A DNA stretch of 64,000 nt, from assembly GCF_900188295.1 (NCBI RefSeq), contig NZ_FZNM01000012.1, positions 34,928 to 98,927 of the forward strand, in the 5' to 3' direction. A program made the position numbers and the translations under genes. The notes beneath the pieces are model-generated. The model was not told the origin of the DNA. It did no database searches and saw nothing but the letters and a program-made list of their open reading frames with translations. Shown here piece after piece: positions 8,996-18,036 of this stretch (position 1 is its first letter; each line of letters begins with the position of its first letter). The DNA comes from Paracoccus sediminis (GTDB lineage: Bacteria > Pseudomonadota > Alphaproteobacteria > Rhodobacterales > Rhodobacteraceae).

Positions 8996-9985
8996 CTATT
9001 TCACGGCTTCTGCCGCGATGTCGGTGTTCACGAACGCCGAATAATCGTCGGCCACCGTGTCGATGCGGCCGGCCGATTGCAGGAATTCCGCCTTCGACTT
9101 CATGATGTTGGCGGCATTTCCCAGCCAGGTCTCGCCGACCTGGTCGGCCAGCGGAATGAAGGTATAGCCCCGCAGGATCTCGGGGATCTGGTCGGCGGGG
9201 GCGCCCGTCACCTCGGCGATGGCCCGCACGCTTTCGTTGTCGGCCGTCCACGCCGCGGGATCGGTCAGATAGGCCTGGTTGGCCTGGTCCATCACCTTGG
9301 CGAAGGCGACCACCTGGTCCCTGTTCTGGGCGGCGAATTCCGTGTTCACCACCCAGGCGTTGAACGTCGGATAGCCCCATTCGGCGGTCTCGTCGGCGCC
9401 AACGATCCGGGTGCCGCTTTCCAGCAGCTGGGTCTGGACCGGCGGCCAGATGAAGGCCGCGTCGATGGTGCCCTGGTCCCAGGCCGCCGCGATCTGGTCG
9501 GGTGGCATGGACATGATCGTCACGTCGCCTTCTGTCAGCCCGGCATGGGCCACCGCCCCGATCAGCGAATAATGTGCGGTCGATCCGACCGGCACGGCGA
9601 CGCGTTTGCCCTTTAGATCGGCAACCGCGGCGATGCCCGATCCTTCGCGGGCGATCAGGCTTTCGGACTGGCCGATGGCATAGGACAGCATGAACATTTG
9701 CAGATCGACGCCCTGCGTGGCCGCGATCGCCAGGGGCGAGGATCCCAGTTCCGCCAGCTTCACGTCGCCCGAGGCCATTGCCGCGATCACCTCGGTCCCC
9801 GAATTGAACACGCGCCATTCGATGTCCCAGCCGGTCGCCTTTTCAAAGGCGTCCGTGGCGCGCACCGCGTTCATGGGGGTGGGGTCGCTGAAGGTTGCCA
9901 CCACCAGGGTTTCGGCAGCCAGGGCGGTCGCCGACAGCGCCAAGGCCGTCGCGCTCGTCAGGATCGGTTTCCATAGTCCAGTCAT
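8996..9985 (-). CDS. TauA-like periplasmic substrate-binding protein
   Basis: 329 aa with a cleavable signal peptide (residues 1-24, hydrophobic core ILTSATALALSATALA). The mature part looks like TauA/SsuA type binding proteins: LVVATFSDPTPMNAV, a lobe with KLAELGSSPLAIA, DLKGKRVAVPVGSTAHYSL and AFIWPPVQTQLLESG. ATG at 9985 has an excellent GGAGGT ribosome site 6-11 nt upstream. It captures the operon's substrate in the periplasm; sulfonate is inferred from cuyA, and the binding residues cannot be assigned by eye. Confidence 0.85.
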   Translation of the reverse strand: MTGLWKPILTSATALALSATALAAETLVVATFSDPTPMNAVRATDAFEKATGWDIEWRVFNSGTEVIAAMASGDVKLAELGSSPLAIAATQGVDLQMFMLSYAIGQSESLIAREGSGIAAVADLKGKRVAVPVGSTAHYSLIGAVAHAGLTEGDVTIMSMPPDQIAAAWDQGTIDAAFIWPPVQTQLLESGTRIVGADETAEWGYPTFNAWVVNTEFAAQNRDQVVAFAKVMDQANQAYLTDPAAWTADNESVRAIAEVTGAPADQIPEILRGYTFIPLADQVGETWLGNAANIMKSKAEFLQSAGRIDTVADDYSAFVNTDIAAEAVK

Positions 9986-10025
9986 CGTTAACCTCCGTTG
10001 TTGGAACTGCGGCTGTTGGTGCCGC

Positions 10026-10754
10026 TTATGGTTCATGGTGTCGGATCTCGTGCGGCGGACCATCCCAGCCGGTCGAAAATGCCAGGATTGCCTGGGCCAG
10101 CCGGTCCAGCGTGTCGAAAACGGTCGCGTGCGGGGAAACCGCATCGGGGATGAGAGAGAATTCGGTGCAGGCGATCATCTGCACGGTGCAGCCCCGATCC
10201 AGCAGCGCAGCCGAGGCTTGGGCAAGGGTTTGCCGCGCCGCAGTCCGGGAGCTCGGCGATTTCAGATGCCGGATCGCCTTCAGCATCGCATCGTCGTCGT
10301 CGGGGTAAAGGCTTGTCAGGCCATGGCGGGCCAGGGGGGCGTCGAACAGGCCGACTCTGCGCAGGGCAGGGGAACCCAAGACGCCGATGGTGCCGCGCGA
10401 TCCGGCAAGGCGCGCGGCATGGGCGACCGACCGGTCCACCATATCCAGAAAGGGCAGGGGCACCGCGGCCCGGATCGCATCGGCATAATGGTGTGCGGTA
10501 TTGCAGGGCATCGCCAGGGCCTCGGCCCCGCCGGCCAGCAGGCGCCGCGCCATGCCGGCAAGCACGGGGGCCGGGTCGTCGCCGCCCCCTTCCAGCAGGT
10601 GCCTGATCCGCGATGGGACTTGCGGGTTCTGGTCCACGATCAGCGGAACATGATCGGCGTCGTCCCGCGCCTCGATGCCCGCCAGAACCTTTTGCATGAT
10701 GAGGATCGTGGCTTCGGGCCCCATCCCGCCCAGAATACCGACCCGGCGCATCAT
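10026..10754 (-). CDS. Aspartate/glutamate racemase family protein
   Basis: 242 aa. The two catalytic cysteines of the cofactor-independent Asp/Glu/hydantoin racemase family are visible in AMPCNTAHHY and MIACTEFSLI, and the N-terminus has RVGILGGMGPEAT, the typical aspartate racemase start. ATG overlaps the stop of the aminotransferase gene. Because the next enzymes of the operon act on amino-sulfonates, a role in interconverting D- and L-cysteate (a close structural analogue of aspartate) is attractive, but plain aspartate racemase activity is equally compatible with the sequence. Confidence 0.85.
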   Translation of the reverse strand: MMRRVGILGGMGPEATILIMQKVLAGIEARDDADHVPLIVDQNPQVPSRIRHLLEGGGDDPAPVLAGMARRLLAGGAEALAMPCNTAHHYADAIRAAVPLPFLDMVDRSVAHAARLAGSRGTIGVLGSPALRRVGLFDAPLARHGLTSLYPDDDDAMLKAIRHLKSPSSRTAARQTLAQASAALLDRGCTVQMIACTEFSLIPDAVSPHATVFDTLDRLAQAILAFSTGWDGPPHEIRHHEP

Positions 10755-11959
10755 CCGTTCTCCTTGATGCGAAGGGCCGCGACGGCATCGATGATGTGAT
10801 CGGCCAGCAGGCTGCAATCGTCCAGGTCGAAGGTCAGCGGCAGGCGCATGTCGAACAGGCCCGACAGGATCGCATCCGTCCGAGGCAGGCTTTGCGCCGC
10901 CACGAACCGCCAGCTGTGGTGGTCCGAGGTGAAGGCCACGGGCTGGGCCGCGCCGAACCATTTCACCTCGACCCCCGCATCGGCAAGGCGCGCGACCAGG
11001 GCGGCCGCATCGTCGCGGGTGATGCCCGGCACCAGGAACTGGATCGACGATCCGACATAGCGTTCCGCCGGGGGCCGGCTGGGCAGGCGGATCGCGTCGT
11101 GTCGCGCCAGCCGTTCGGCGATCAGATCGTGGCGCGCGTTCCAGGCGTCGATGCTGTCGTGCAGCATCCGCAGCTGCGGGCGCAGCAGGGCGGCGCGCAG
11201 GTTGTCCATCCGCGCGGACATGTTAGGCGTGTCCAGGCGGATCTGGTCATAGACCTCGGGCGCCGGACCGGCCCCGTGGCGTTCGTACATCATGTAGGAT
11301 CCCGACAGCATCGTCGCCCGCGCCATGAACTCTGCATCGTCCGAGGTCAGCAAGCCGCCCTCGCCCGAATTCATGTGCTTGTAGGTCTGGGTGCTGAAGC
11401 ATCCCGCGATCCCGAACGATCCCGACAGCCTGCCGTTCCAGCGGGCACCCATCGTATGGGCACAGTCCTCGATGACCGTCAGATCCAGGTCGGCGGCGAT
11501 CCGCATCAGGCGGTCCATGTCGCACAGATGCCCCCGCATGTGCGACAGCAGCAGATGCCGGGCGTTGCTGGCGCGGGCCTTGGCGGCAAGGTCGTCAAGG
11601 TCGATCACCAGATCCCCGGTGATCTCGACCAGGATGGTCCGGCCTCCGACGGCCGCGATGGCGCCGGGGACCGGGGCCAGGGTAAAGCCGTTGGTCAGCA
11701 CCGGATCGCCCGGCACAACGCCCGCCGCGCGCAGGGCGATCTGCATGGCCTGCCCGCCCGAGGCGACGGCCAGGCAGAAGGTCTGGCCCTGCCACCGCGC
11801 GAACTCCCGCTCCAGCTCCATCGTTTCGCTGGGTTGTCCCGGCAGCGTGTTGTAACGATGCAGCCGCCCCGAACGCATCACCGCAACGGCCGCGTCGATG
11901 GCCTCGTCCGGAATCGGCAGTTGCTGTGTGAAGCTTTTGGAAAAGCGCGCCGGGGCCAT
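10751..11959 (-). CDS. DegT/DnrJ/EryC1/StrS family PLP aminotransferase
   Basis: 402 aa. The PLP-binding lysine lies in FSTQTYKHMNSGEGG, the canonical DegT motif; VIEDCAHTMGA carries the aspartate that binds the pyridine nitrogen, and TNGFTLAPVPGAI is the cofactor-stacking region. Such enzymes usually aminate keto-sugars, but no sugar-nucleotide genes are near. Located 4 nt after cuyA and overlapping the racemase gene by 4 nt, it is firmly part of the sulfonate operon. Inferred: transamination of a sulfonated oxo compound such as sulfopyruvate, or removal of an amino group from an imported aminosulfonate. Confidence 0.87.
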   Translation of the reverse strand: MAPARFSKSFTQQLPIPDEAIDAAVAVMRSGRLHRYNTLPGQPSETMELEREFARWQGQTFCLAVASGGQAMQIALRAAGVVPGDPVLTNGFTLAPVPGAIAAVGGRTILVEITGDLVIDLDDLAAKARASNARHLLLSHMRGHLCDMDRLMRIAADLDLTVIEDCAHTMGARWNGRLSGSFGIAGCFSTQTYKHMNSGEGGLLTSDDAEFMARATMLSGSYMMYERHGAGPAPEVYDQIRLDTPNMSARMDNLRAALLRPQLRMLHDSIDAWNARHDLIAERLARHDAIRLPSRPPAERYVGSSIQFLVPGITRDDAAALVARLADAGVEVKWFGAAQPVAFTSDHHSWRFVAAQSLPRTDAILSGLFDMRLPLTFDLDDCSLLADHIIDAVAALRIKENG

Positions 11960-11963
11960 CGTG

Positions 11964-12986
11964 TCAGGCCGCTTTCAGGGCGTTGCGGCCATCGGCGAAG
12001 ACGGCATCGTAACCGAACAGCGCGGCCGATCCGCCGGTATGCAGAAACACCACGCGCTCGTCCTTTTTCAGCTTGCCGGTCCGGCAATAATCGATCAGTC
12101 CGGCCGCGCCCTTGCCGGAATAGACAGGGTCCAGCAGGATGCCTTCAAGCTGCGCGAACATGCGGATCGCCTCGATCGTGTCCTCACGGGGGATTCCATA
12201 ACCCGCGCCGACATAGTTGCTGTCGGCCACGACATCCGCCCGCTGGACGGCATCGGGACAGCCCAGCCGTTCGGCGGTTTTGCGCGCCAGGGCAAAGACG
12301 TTTTCCTCTTGCTTGTCCTTGGGCGCGCGCACGCCGATGCCGGTCAGCGGAATGCGGGCGTTGATCGCCTTGAGACCGGTGACAAGGCCCGCCTGCGTGC
12401 CGGCCGAACCTGTGGCTGTAATCAGGTGGTCGATGACCAGGCTGCGGTCGTTGGCCTGGCCCACCAGTTCGAACGCGCAGTTGACATAGCCCAGCGCGCC
12501 CGTGGCGTTCGATCCCCCGCCTGGAATAAGATAGACCTTGCGGCCCTGGTCCTTCAGCGTTTGGGCCGCGGCTTCCATTTCGGCCTGCATGTCCATGCCC
12601 CCCGCGCGCTTGGAGGTGGTGGCCCCGTGCAGGTGGTCCAGCAGGACGTTCCCGTTCCCGTTGTAATTGGGGTCGCTTGATCCGGTGCGGTCTTCCAGCA
12701 GGATATGGCAATCCAGGCCCAGTTTGGCGGCAAAGGCCGCTGTCTGGCGGGCGTGGTTGGATTGCGTCGCGCCCTGGGTCATCACCGTGTCGGCGCCCAT
12801 CGCCATGGCCTCGGCCATCAGGAACTCCAGCTTGCGGGTCTTGTTGCCGCCGGTGGACAGGCCCGTACAGTCGTCCCGCTTGATCCAGATTTCGGGTCCG
12901 CCCAGTTCTTTCGACAGCCGGTCGAGCTTTTCCAGAGGGGTCGGCAGATGGGCCAGATGAACGCGCGGAAAGCGAGCGAGATGCAT
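11964..12986 (-). CDS. cuyA: L-cysteate sulfo-lyase CuyA
   Basis: 340 aa PLP enzyme of the ACC deaminase/D-cysteine desulfhydrase family. The segments [40 protein letters not shown] (PLP lysine K49), [29 protein letters not shown] and [14 protein letters not shown] match the characterised CuyA of Ruegeria (Silicibacter) pomeroyi as I remember it far better than D-cysteine desulfhydrase. CuyA splits L-cysteate into pyruvate, ammonium and sulfite in the cytoplasm. Start chosen at 12986 because GAGGAA lies 8 nt upstream; an 18-codon extension is in frame but unlikely. First gene of the operon, divergent from a LysR gene. Confidence 0.9.
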   Translation of the reverse strand: MHLARFPRVHLAHLPTPLEKLDRLSKELGGPEIWIKRDDCTGLSTGGNKTRKLEFLMAEAMAMGADTVMTQGATQSNHARQTAAFAAKLGLDCHILLEDRTGSSDPNYNGNGNVLLDHLHGATTSKRAGGMDMQAEMEAAAQTLKDQGRKVYLIPGGGSNATGALGYVNCAFELVGQANDRSLVIDHLITATGSAGTQAGLVTGLKAINARIPLTGIGVRAPKDKQEENVFALARKTAERLGCPDAVQRADVVADSNYVGAGYGIPREDTIEAIRMFAQLEGILLDPVYSGKGAAGLIDYCRTGKLKKDERVVFLHTGGSAALFGYDAVFADGRNALKAA

Positions 12987-13047
12987 GTGGTGTTCCTCGA
13001 TAACTTGTGTGTATCGATCATTGCTTGTTGATTTCATCAACGCAAAT

Positions 13048-13080
13048 TCAAAATTTTTGATTTATAATGCAAAAATTGCA
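13048..13080. promoter_or_regulatory. AT-rich divergent promoter region with two palindromes
   Basis: The 108-bp gap between cuyA and the LysR gene is conspicuously AT-rich. It contains TCAAAA-T-TTTTGA (13048-13060) and TGCAA-AAA-TTGCA (13068-13080), both perfect inverted repeats. Position between a LysR gene and its divergent target makes these the best candidates for the regulator's binding sites; the assignment is inference. Confidence 0.5.
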
Positions 13081-13094
13081 AGTCGGAGGGTGAT

Positions 13095-13982
13095 ATGAGG
13101 CTGGAGTGGCTGGAGGATATATTGGCGATTGCCGAAACCGGATCCTTCAGCGGCGCGGCAGAGCGCAGGCGGCTTACGCAATCGGCATTCTCGCGGCGCA
13201 TCAAGCAGATCGAGGATTTCGTGGGGGTCGAGCTGTTTGACCGGGCGCACAAGCCCATCCGGCTGAAACCGACGACGATCGCGCAAAGCGAACAGATTGT
13301 CATGATCGCCTCTGCCTTGCGTCAGCTGGCGGTCGATCTGCGCCGTGGTGAACGCATCACCAGCAACCGGATCGTCATTGCCTGTCAGCATTCGCTGACC
13401 GCCATGCGCCTGCCGTCGCTTTTGCAAAAGCTGCCGACCGAGCGCGACGGCATCTATGTCCGCCTGCGGTCCGCCAATCTGGACCAGTGCACCGGCATGG
13501 TGCTGTCCCGACAGGCCGATGTCGCGGTCGTCTACAGCATGCCCGATGAAAGCGACGATGTCGCGGCGGACTTTCTGGAACAGTTGACGATCGGCTCGGA
13601 CCGGCTCGTGCCTGTTTTCAACGCGGCCCTGGCCACGGCGCCCGCACAGGGCGCGTCCGAGATCCCCTATATCACCTATCCTTCCGAAGTGTTTCTGGGC
13701 CACGTGATGGAACGGAAAATCCTGCCTTTTGTGGATCCGTGCCTGCGGCATATTCCCAGGGTGGAAACGGCGCTGACCCTTGCCGCCGTCGAAATGGCAA
13801 AGATGGGGATCGGCATTGCCTGGGTGCCCCAGTCGCTTGCCGGCGACGGTCTGGCATCGGGCTGTCTGGTCGATCTGTCCGAAACGCTGCCCTTCTATGA
13901 CCTGAACATCACGGCAACCCGGCTGACCGGCGAAAAGAACCTTGCCGAGAACGCGTTCTGGACCATGCTGAAAAGCCTGTAG
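13095..13982 (+). CDS. LysR-type transcriptional regulator of the sulfonate operon
   Basis: 295 aa. The N-terminal winged HTH is typical (LEDILAIAETGSFSGAAERR, SQSAFSRRIKQIEDFVGVELFDR-like arrangement), followed by a periplasmic-binding-protein-like effector domain. GGAGG 5-9 nt before the ATG. Divergent to cuyA with a 108-bp shared promoter region; such regulators normally activate the divergent operon when bound to its substrate or an intermediate, here perhaps cysteate or a related sulfonate. The C-terminal domain is somewhat diverged from common LysR sequences. Confidence 0.85.
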   Translation: MRLEWLEDILAIAETGSFSGAAERRRLTQSAFSRRIKQIEDFVGVELFDRAHKPIRLKPTTIAQSEQIVMIASALRQLAVDLRRGERITSNRIVIACQHSLTAMRLPSLLQKLPTERDGIYVRLRSANLDQCTGMVLSRQADVAVVYSMPDESDDVAADFLEQLTIGSDRLVPVFNAALATAPAQGASEIPYITYPSEVFLGHVMERKILPFVDPCLRHIPRVETALTLAAVEMAKMGIGIAWVPQSLAGDGLASGCLVDLSETLPFYDLNITATRLTGEKNLAENAFWTMLKSL

Positions 13983-14345
13983 GCGTCAGAATCGGTTCCG
14001 CTCGGCATGGATCGCCCTGGTTAAGGCTGTGGCGATGGAATGGTTGGCCCCCGAAACCCGCCAACACGTCCAGAAACGCCGGACAGGCCATCAGCCTCTC
14101 GCGCAAGAGCCTTGTCATGAGGATAAAGTGATCCCCCCATGGCTGGTCAGCCAGACGGCAATACGGCCTGCGATCCCTGCCAACGCCAAAAGACCCTTGG
14201 CACCCGTCCGACCTGATCGTGACCGTTTCGCAATTGGCACGACAACTGGCCGCGTCGTCCCGGATCGATCATTGCGAATTGGTAATCTTGCCGCCACGCG
14301 CCCGGCAGGCGCACCCGGCTATGCCGCTGTCGAAAGACGGCAGGT
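13983..14345. other. Intergenic region, no gene supported
   Basis: Open frames here (for example 14029-14355 plus) have low-complexity, arginine-rich translations without a ribosome site or any recognisable family. No hairpin with a T-run was seen after the LysR stop. Presumably it holds the promoter of the glycosyltransferase gene. Confidence 0.5.
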
Positions 14346-15848
14346 ATGGGCATGACGGAACAGAATAAAGCGGGCTTGCAGGGTAATTTGGTCCAAGCCG
14401 GCGCGGTGGCGCGCATCGGACGATTCGAATTGGTCCTGGCATTCCTGCTGATGGCGCGGCTGGTTCTTGCCGCCATTGCGCCGGTCACGGATACGACCGA
14501 GGCGCGCTATGCCGACATGGCGCGGATGATGGCGGAAACGGGCGATTGGATCACGCCGCAGATCGACTATGGCGTGCCCTTCTGGGGCAAGCCGCCCTTG
14601 CATACATGGCTGTCGGCGGCCGGAATCAAGGCATTCGGGCCGGTGCTGTCCTTTCTGCACGCTCCGGAACCGGTTGCCCTTGCCGCGCGGCTGCCGATCC
14701 TCGGGACGGCGCTTGCCCTGCTCTGGGTGCTTTATCGCTGGATCGCCCTGCTGCGGGATCGAGAGACGGCCCTGATCGCCGGTATCGTCCTAAGCTCGTC
14801 GGCCCTGTTCTTCGGAGCCTCGGCCTTTGTCATGACCGACATGCCGCTGGCCTTGGGCGTCGTGCTGGCGATGGTGGGCTTTCATCGCGGGGTCGGCCTG
14901 GCCGACGATGTTCCGGATCGTCGCTGGGGTCTGGCCTTCTTTGGCGGGCTGGCGGTGGGGCTGCTGGCCAAGGGTCCGGTCGCGGCGGTTCTGGTGGGCA
15001 TACCGTTGTTCCTGTGGCTGCTGATCGGGAACCGCTGGCGCCTTCTGCGCCGGCTTCCCTGGTTCGCCGGGACGGTGTTGCTGGGTCTGACGGTCCTGCC
15101 GTGGTATGCCGCGGCCGAGATCAAGACACCAGGCTTTCTGCGTTATTTCGTCATCGGCGAACATTTCGAGCGATTCACCGTGCCGAACTGGCAGGGTGAT
15201 CTCTACGGGTCGGGACACGAGCGTGCCAAGGGCATGATCTGGCTTTACGGGCTGGGGGCCTTCCTGCCTTGGCTTTTGTTCGTGCCGATCCTGCCATGGC
15301 GGGCCGGGCGCGCCGTCGATCGGGGTCTTTACAGCTATCTTGCGCTGTTCACGATCGCGCCGCTGATCCTGTTCACCCCCGCCGCGAATATCCTTGCAGC
15401 CTATGTTCTGCCGGGGATGCCCGCCGCAGCCGCCCTGTTGGTCGTCGCATGGCGCGACCTGAACGCACCCGAGGGCCGTCTGATAAGCGCGGCCGCGTTG
15501 GTTGCGGCGACCGTCCTGCCTGTCTTCGCCCTTGGAGTGTTCATGACCCACGACCTGAAGACCTATCCGTTCCGGACGACAGAGGGCGCCATTCGCGTCC
15601 TGTCCGAGGTCGCGCCGGACGCGCGGGTCTGGACGCTTGGCGACCGCGTCTATTCGGCCGAATTCTACACGCGGGGCGGCGCGCAGGCGATCATGCCGGA
15701 CGATCTGCCCAGTCTGCTGAACGATGATCGGACGGATGCGATCATCGTGAGAGATCCCAAGGGATCGGCCGTGCTGCCGGAAGGGTTCCAGGATCTTGGC
15801 CGCTGGACGATCTATCGCCTTTGGGTCGAGCCTTCACGGGCGCGATAG
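14346..15848 (+). CDS. ArnT-like glycosyltransferase family 39 protein
   Basis: 500 aa, about 11-12 membrane segments. The N-terminal loop has DTTEARYADMARMM, the acidic catalytic loop of GT39/ArnT/PMT-type enzymes, followed by PFWGKPPLHTWLSA; a smaller soluble C-terminal part follows residue 400. These enzymes transfer a sugar (or 4-amino-arabinose) from undecaprenyl phosphate to lipid A or another envelope acceptor on the periplasmic side. Nearby DedA, GtrA and GtrB-like genes and a two-component system suggest an inducible envelope modification locus. Alternative ATG at 14352. Exact sugar and acceptor unknown. Confidence 0.82.
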   Translation: MGMTEQNKAGLQGNLVQAGAVARIGRFELVLAFLLMARLVLAAIAPVTDTTEARYADMARMMAETGDWITPQIDYGVPFWGKPPLHTWLSAAGIKAFGPVLSFLHAPEPVALAARLPILGTALALLWVLYRWIALLRDRETALIAGIVLSSSALFFGASAFVMTDMPLALGVVLAMVGFHRGVGLADDVPDRRWGLAFFGGLAVGLLAKGPVAAVLVGIPLFLWLLIGNRWRLLRRLPWFAGTVLLGLTVLPWYAAAEIKTPGFLRYFVIGEHFERFTVPNWQGDLYGSGHERAKGMIWLYGLGAFLPWLLFVPILPWRAGRAVDRGLYSYLALFTIAPLILFTPAANILAAYVLPGMPAAAALLVVAWRDLNAPEGRLISAAALVAATVLPVFALGVFMTHDLKTYPFRTTEGAIRVLSEVAPDARVWTLGDRVYSAEFYTRGGAQAIMPDDLPSLLNDDRTDAIIVRDPKGSAVLPEGFQDLGRWTIYRLWVEPSRAR

Positions 15849-15943
15849 CTGCCCGCGGCGGACCGCTTTCGGCAACCGCCCCGCAAGCGGACCCGCAACA
15901 TCATCATGCCCTGGCGATAACCGCCCCATCACGAGAATACGTC

Positions 15944-16549
15944 ATGTTCAACTGGATCGTCTCGACCATCGAAAGCCTTGGGGTGCCCGGTCTTGGATTG
16001 TTGATGCTGCTTGAAAACATCATTCCGCCCATCCCGTCCGAACTGGTGATCCCGCTGGCCGGATACCTGTCTGCGCAGGGCCGGTTTTCGCCGATCCTCG
16101 CCTTTCTCGCGGCGACCACGGGGGCATCGCTGGGCGCGCTGTTCTGGTATTGGGCCGGACGCCGCCTTGGGCGCGATCGGTTACGCGCCTTCGCCACGCG
16201 CCGCGGACGCTGGATCGGGTTCACGATCGACGATCTGACCGCAGCCGAGGCGTGGTTTGAGCGGCACGGCGGAAAGATCGTGTTTCTGGGGCGGATGGTT
16301 CCCGGAATCCGCACCTTCGTATCCATTCCTGCCGGAATAGCCGGAATGCCCGTCACGCGCTTTCTGCTGCTGACTGCCGCAGGCAGCGCGTTGTGGACCG
16401 GATTGCTGATGACCGGTGGCTATGTCCTGAAAGCGAAATACGACCTGCTGGCGACCTGGATCGATCCGATTTCCACGGCGATCCTTGGGCTGGTCGTGCT
16501 GGCCTGGCTATGGCAGGTCGTCCGTCCGCGCCAAAAGACCCGAGGGTGA
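15944..16549 (+). CDS. DedA family membrane protein
   Basis: 201 aa from the ATG at 15944. DedA/SNARE-associated motifs are clear: ENIIPPIPSELVIPLAGYL near the N-terminus, ATTGASLGALFWYWAGRRLG, and FLGRMVPGIRTFVSIPAGIAGM. These proteins act in recycling of undecaprenyl phosphate or phospholipid flipping and affect polymyxin tolerance. Lies 95 nt after the GT39 gene on the same strand; its 3' end overlaps the convergent GtrA gene by 42 bp. Confidence 0.88.
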   Translation: MFNWIVSTIESLGVPGLGLLMLLENIIPPIPSELVIPLAGYLSAQGRFSPILAFLAATTGASLGALFWYWAGRRLGRDRLRAFATRRGRWIGFTIDDLTAAEAWFERHGGKIVFLGRMVPGIRTFVSIPAGIAGMPVTRFLLLTAAGSALWTGLLMTGGYVLKAKYDLLATWIDPISTAILGLVVLAWLWQVVRPRQKTRG

Positions 16550-16921
16550 CGACCTGAAGGCCCAGCTGCGCCCAAGCACGAAGGAGGCGGCAGCCGCAAC
16601 CAGAACGGCGCAGGCAAGGGCCGCGACCAACACATCCGTGACTTGCAGCAGCAAGAGGAGGACTGTTTCGTTCAGAACGAATCCGACTGCTGCAACGGCG
16701 ACAAAACGGCGAAAAGCCCGGCTCAGCGGAACCTGCCCCTGCGCGAACGTATAGCCCCAATGACCCATGAAGCTGAACCCGAAGGCCATCAGGAACGCCA
16801 GCAGGTTCGCGACCAGCGGCGGGATACCGATGGCGATCAAAATACTGCCGGACGCGATATGAAGGACTGTTGCCGCCGCGCCCACGACCGCAAATCGTCC
16901 GACCTGCCGGCGCAGGCTCAC
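16508..16921 (-). CDS. GtrA family membrane protein
   Basis: 137 aa with four hydrophobic segments and the GtrA start pattern RFAVVGAAATVLHIASG plus FGFSFMGHWGYTF. GtrA-like proteins are thought to flip polyprenyl-phosphate-linked sugars to the periplasmic face. The ATG overlaps the stop of the GT2 gene (ATGA, 16918-16921), so the pair forms a gtrB-gtrA unit. It would supply lipid-linked sugar to the ArnT-like transferase encoded opposite. Confidence 0.85.
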   Translation of the reverse strand: MSLRRQVGRFAVVGAAATVLHIASGSILIAIGIPPLVANLLAFLMAFGFSFMGHWGYTFAQGQVPLSRAFRRFVAVAAVGFVLNETVLLLLLQVTDVLVAALACAVLVAAAASFVLGRSWAFRSSPSGLLARTDDLP

Positions 16922-17916
16922 CCGCGCTTCTCGTCCTGCGAGCGGCGCAGTTCGGCGATGATATAGCCTGGGCGGCCCTTAACCTCGGTAAAAATACGCG
17001 CCAGATACTCGCCCAGCACCCCGATCGAGAACAGCTGGACCCCGCCCAGAAGGAACATGCCCACGGCCAGTGTCGACCAGCCGGGCACGTCGTGGCCAAA
17101 AAGCACCGTGCGCAATCCCAGATAGCTGCCGTAAACCAGGGCAATGATGGACATGACAAGGCCCACGCCGGTCCAGACCCGCAATGGCCAACTGGTAAAG
17201 GCGGTCATGCCGGTCAGCGCCAGCCGAAAGAGATTGGCGAGGCCGAACTTGCTGACCCCTTCCGCGCGCGGGGCCAGTTCGACCGGCACGGCGATTGACC
17301 GGAACCCGACCCACCCATAAAGCCCCTTCATGAACCGGTTGCGTTCCGGCAATGCCAAAAGCGCATCGACCACGCGCCGGTCCATCAGACGAAAATCGCG
17401 CGCATCCTCGGGAATCGGCGCGTCGGATCCGGCATTCACCAGCCGGTAGAAGGCACGGGTCAGGCCGCGCTTCAGCCGGCCTTCATCCTGCCGATGCGCG
17501 CGGACGGCATAGGCCATGTCCCAGCCGGCGCGCCAATGGGCCACCATCGTCGCCATTGCATCGACAGGCTCTTGCAGATCGGCATCCATGACGATCACCG
17601 CATTGCCGCGGGCCTGCGCCAAACCCGCCATCATTGCCTGTTCCTTGCCGAAATTGCGCGACAGGCGGATGGTGGTCAGCGGCAGGCGATGGGCCAAGGT
17701 CGCGACGCGCAACAAGGTGCCGTCTGTGCTGCCGTCATCCACCAGGATGATCTCGTGGGACCGCACCAGACCCGCTATCTGCTGATCGACGGCGCACAGT
17801 GTTTCCACGATGCACGCGGCCTCGTTCAGTGCCGGAATCACAATGCTGAGCTCGGGGCCCGATATCTCGTCCACAGCCAAGGCTGCGGCCAGTTCGGTCA
17901 GTCGTTCCTGTCGCAT
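16918..17916 (-). CDS. GtrB/ArnC-like polyprenyl-phosphate glycosyltransferase (GT2)
   Basis: 332 aa. GT-A fold with LSIVIPALNEAACIVETL, the EIILVDDGSTDGT nucleotide site, and VIVMDADLQEP metal site; two C-terminal membrane segments (around residues 230-310) follow, as in GtrB, ArnC and dolichol-phosphate mannose synthase. It transfers a sugar from a nucleotide donor to undecaprenyl phosphate on the cytoplasmic side. Operon partner of GtrA; divergent from the response regulator gene, whose upstream inverted repeat lies between the two. Confidence 0.88.
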   Translation of the reverse strand: MRQERLTELAAALAVDEISGPELSIVIPALNEAACIVETLCAVDQQIAGLVRSHEIILVDDGSTDGTLLRVATLAHRLPLTTIRLSRNFGKEQAMMAGLAQARGNAVIVMDADLQEPVDAMATMVAHWRAGWDMAYAVRAHRQDEGRLKRGLTRAFYRLVNAGSDAPIPEDARDFRLMDRRVVDALLALPERNRFMKGLYGWVGFRSIAVPVELAPRAEGVSKFGLANLFRLALTGMTAFTSWPLRVWTGVGLVMSIIALVYGSYLGLRTVLFGHDVPGWSTLAVGMFLLGGVQLFSIGVLGEYLARIFTEVKGRPGYIIAELRRSQDEKRG

Positions 17917-17981
17917 CCGCTGCTCCGGCCGTTTCGTGTCCCGGCGGTTATGGATCTGCCATCATCGCCGAAGGATGATAA

Positions 17982-18005
17982 GCACCTTACAAATTCGTAA
18001 GGTGC
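17982..18005. promoter_or_regulatory. Perfect inverted repeat upstream of the response regulator
   Basis: Arms GCACCTTAC (17982-17990) and GTAAGGTGC (17997-18005) are exact complements around a 6-nt AAATTC spacer. It lies in the 120-bp divergent region between the GT2 gene and the OmpR-type regulator gene, ending 31 nt before the latter's start. Candidate operator for autoregulation and for divergent control of the gtr genes; no T-run, so a terminator is unlikely. Confidence 0.55.
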
Positions 18006-18036
18006 GCCGGACCGGGAAAAGGGGTATGAGCAGGCA

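Noticed and set aside
11964..12986. Calling cuyA D-cysteine desulfhydrase or ACC deaminase
   Set aside because: Same fold, but N-terminal and C-terminal segments match CuyA closely, and sulfonate transport and export genes surround it.
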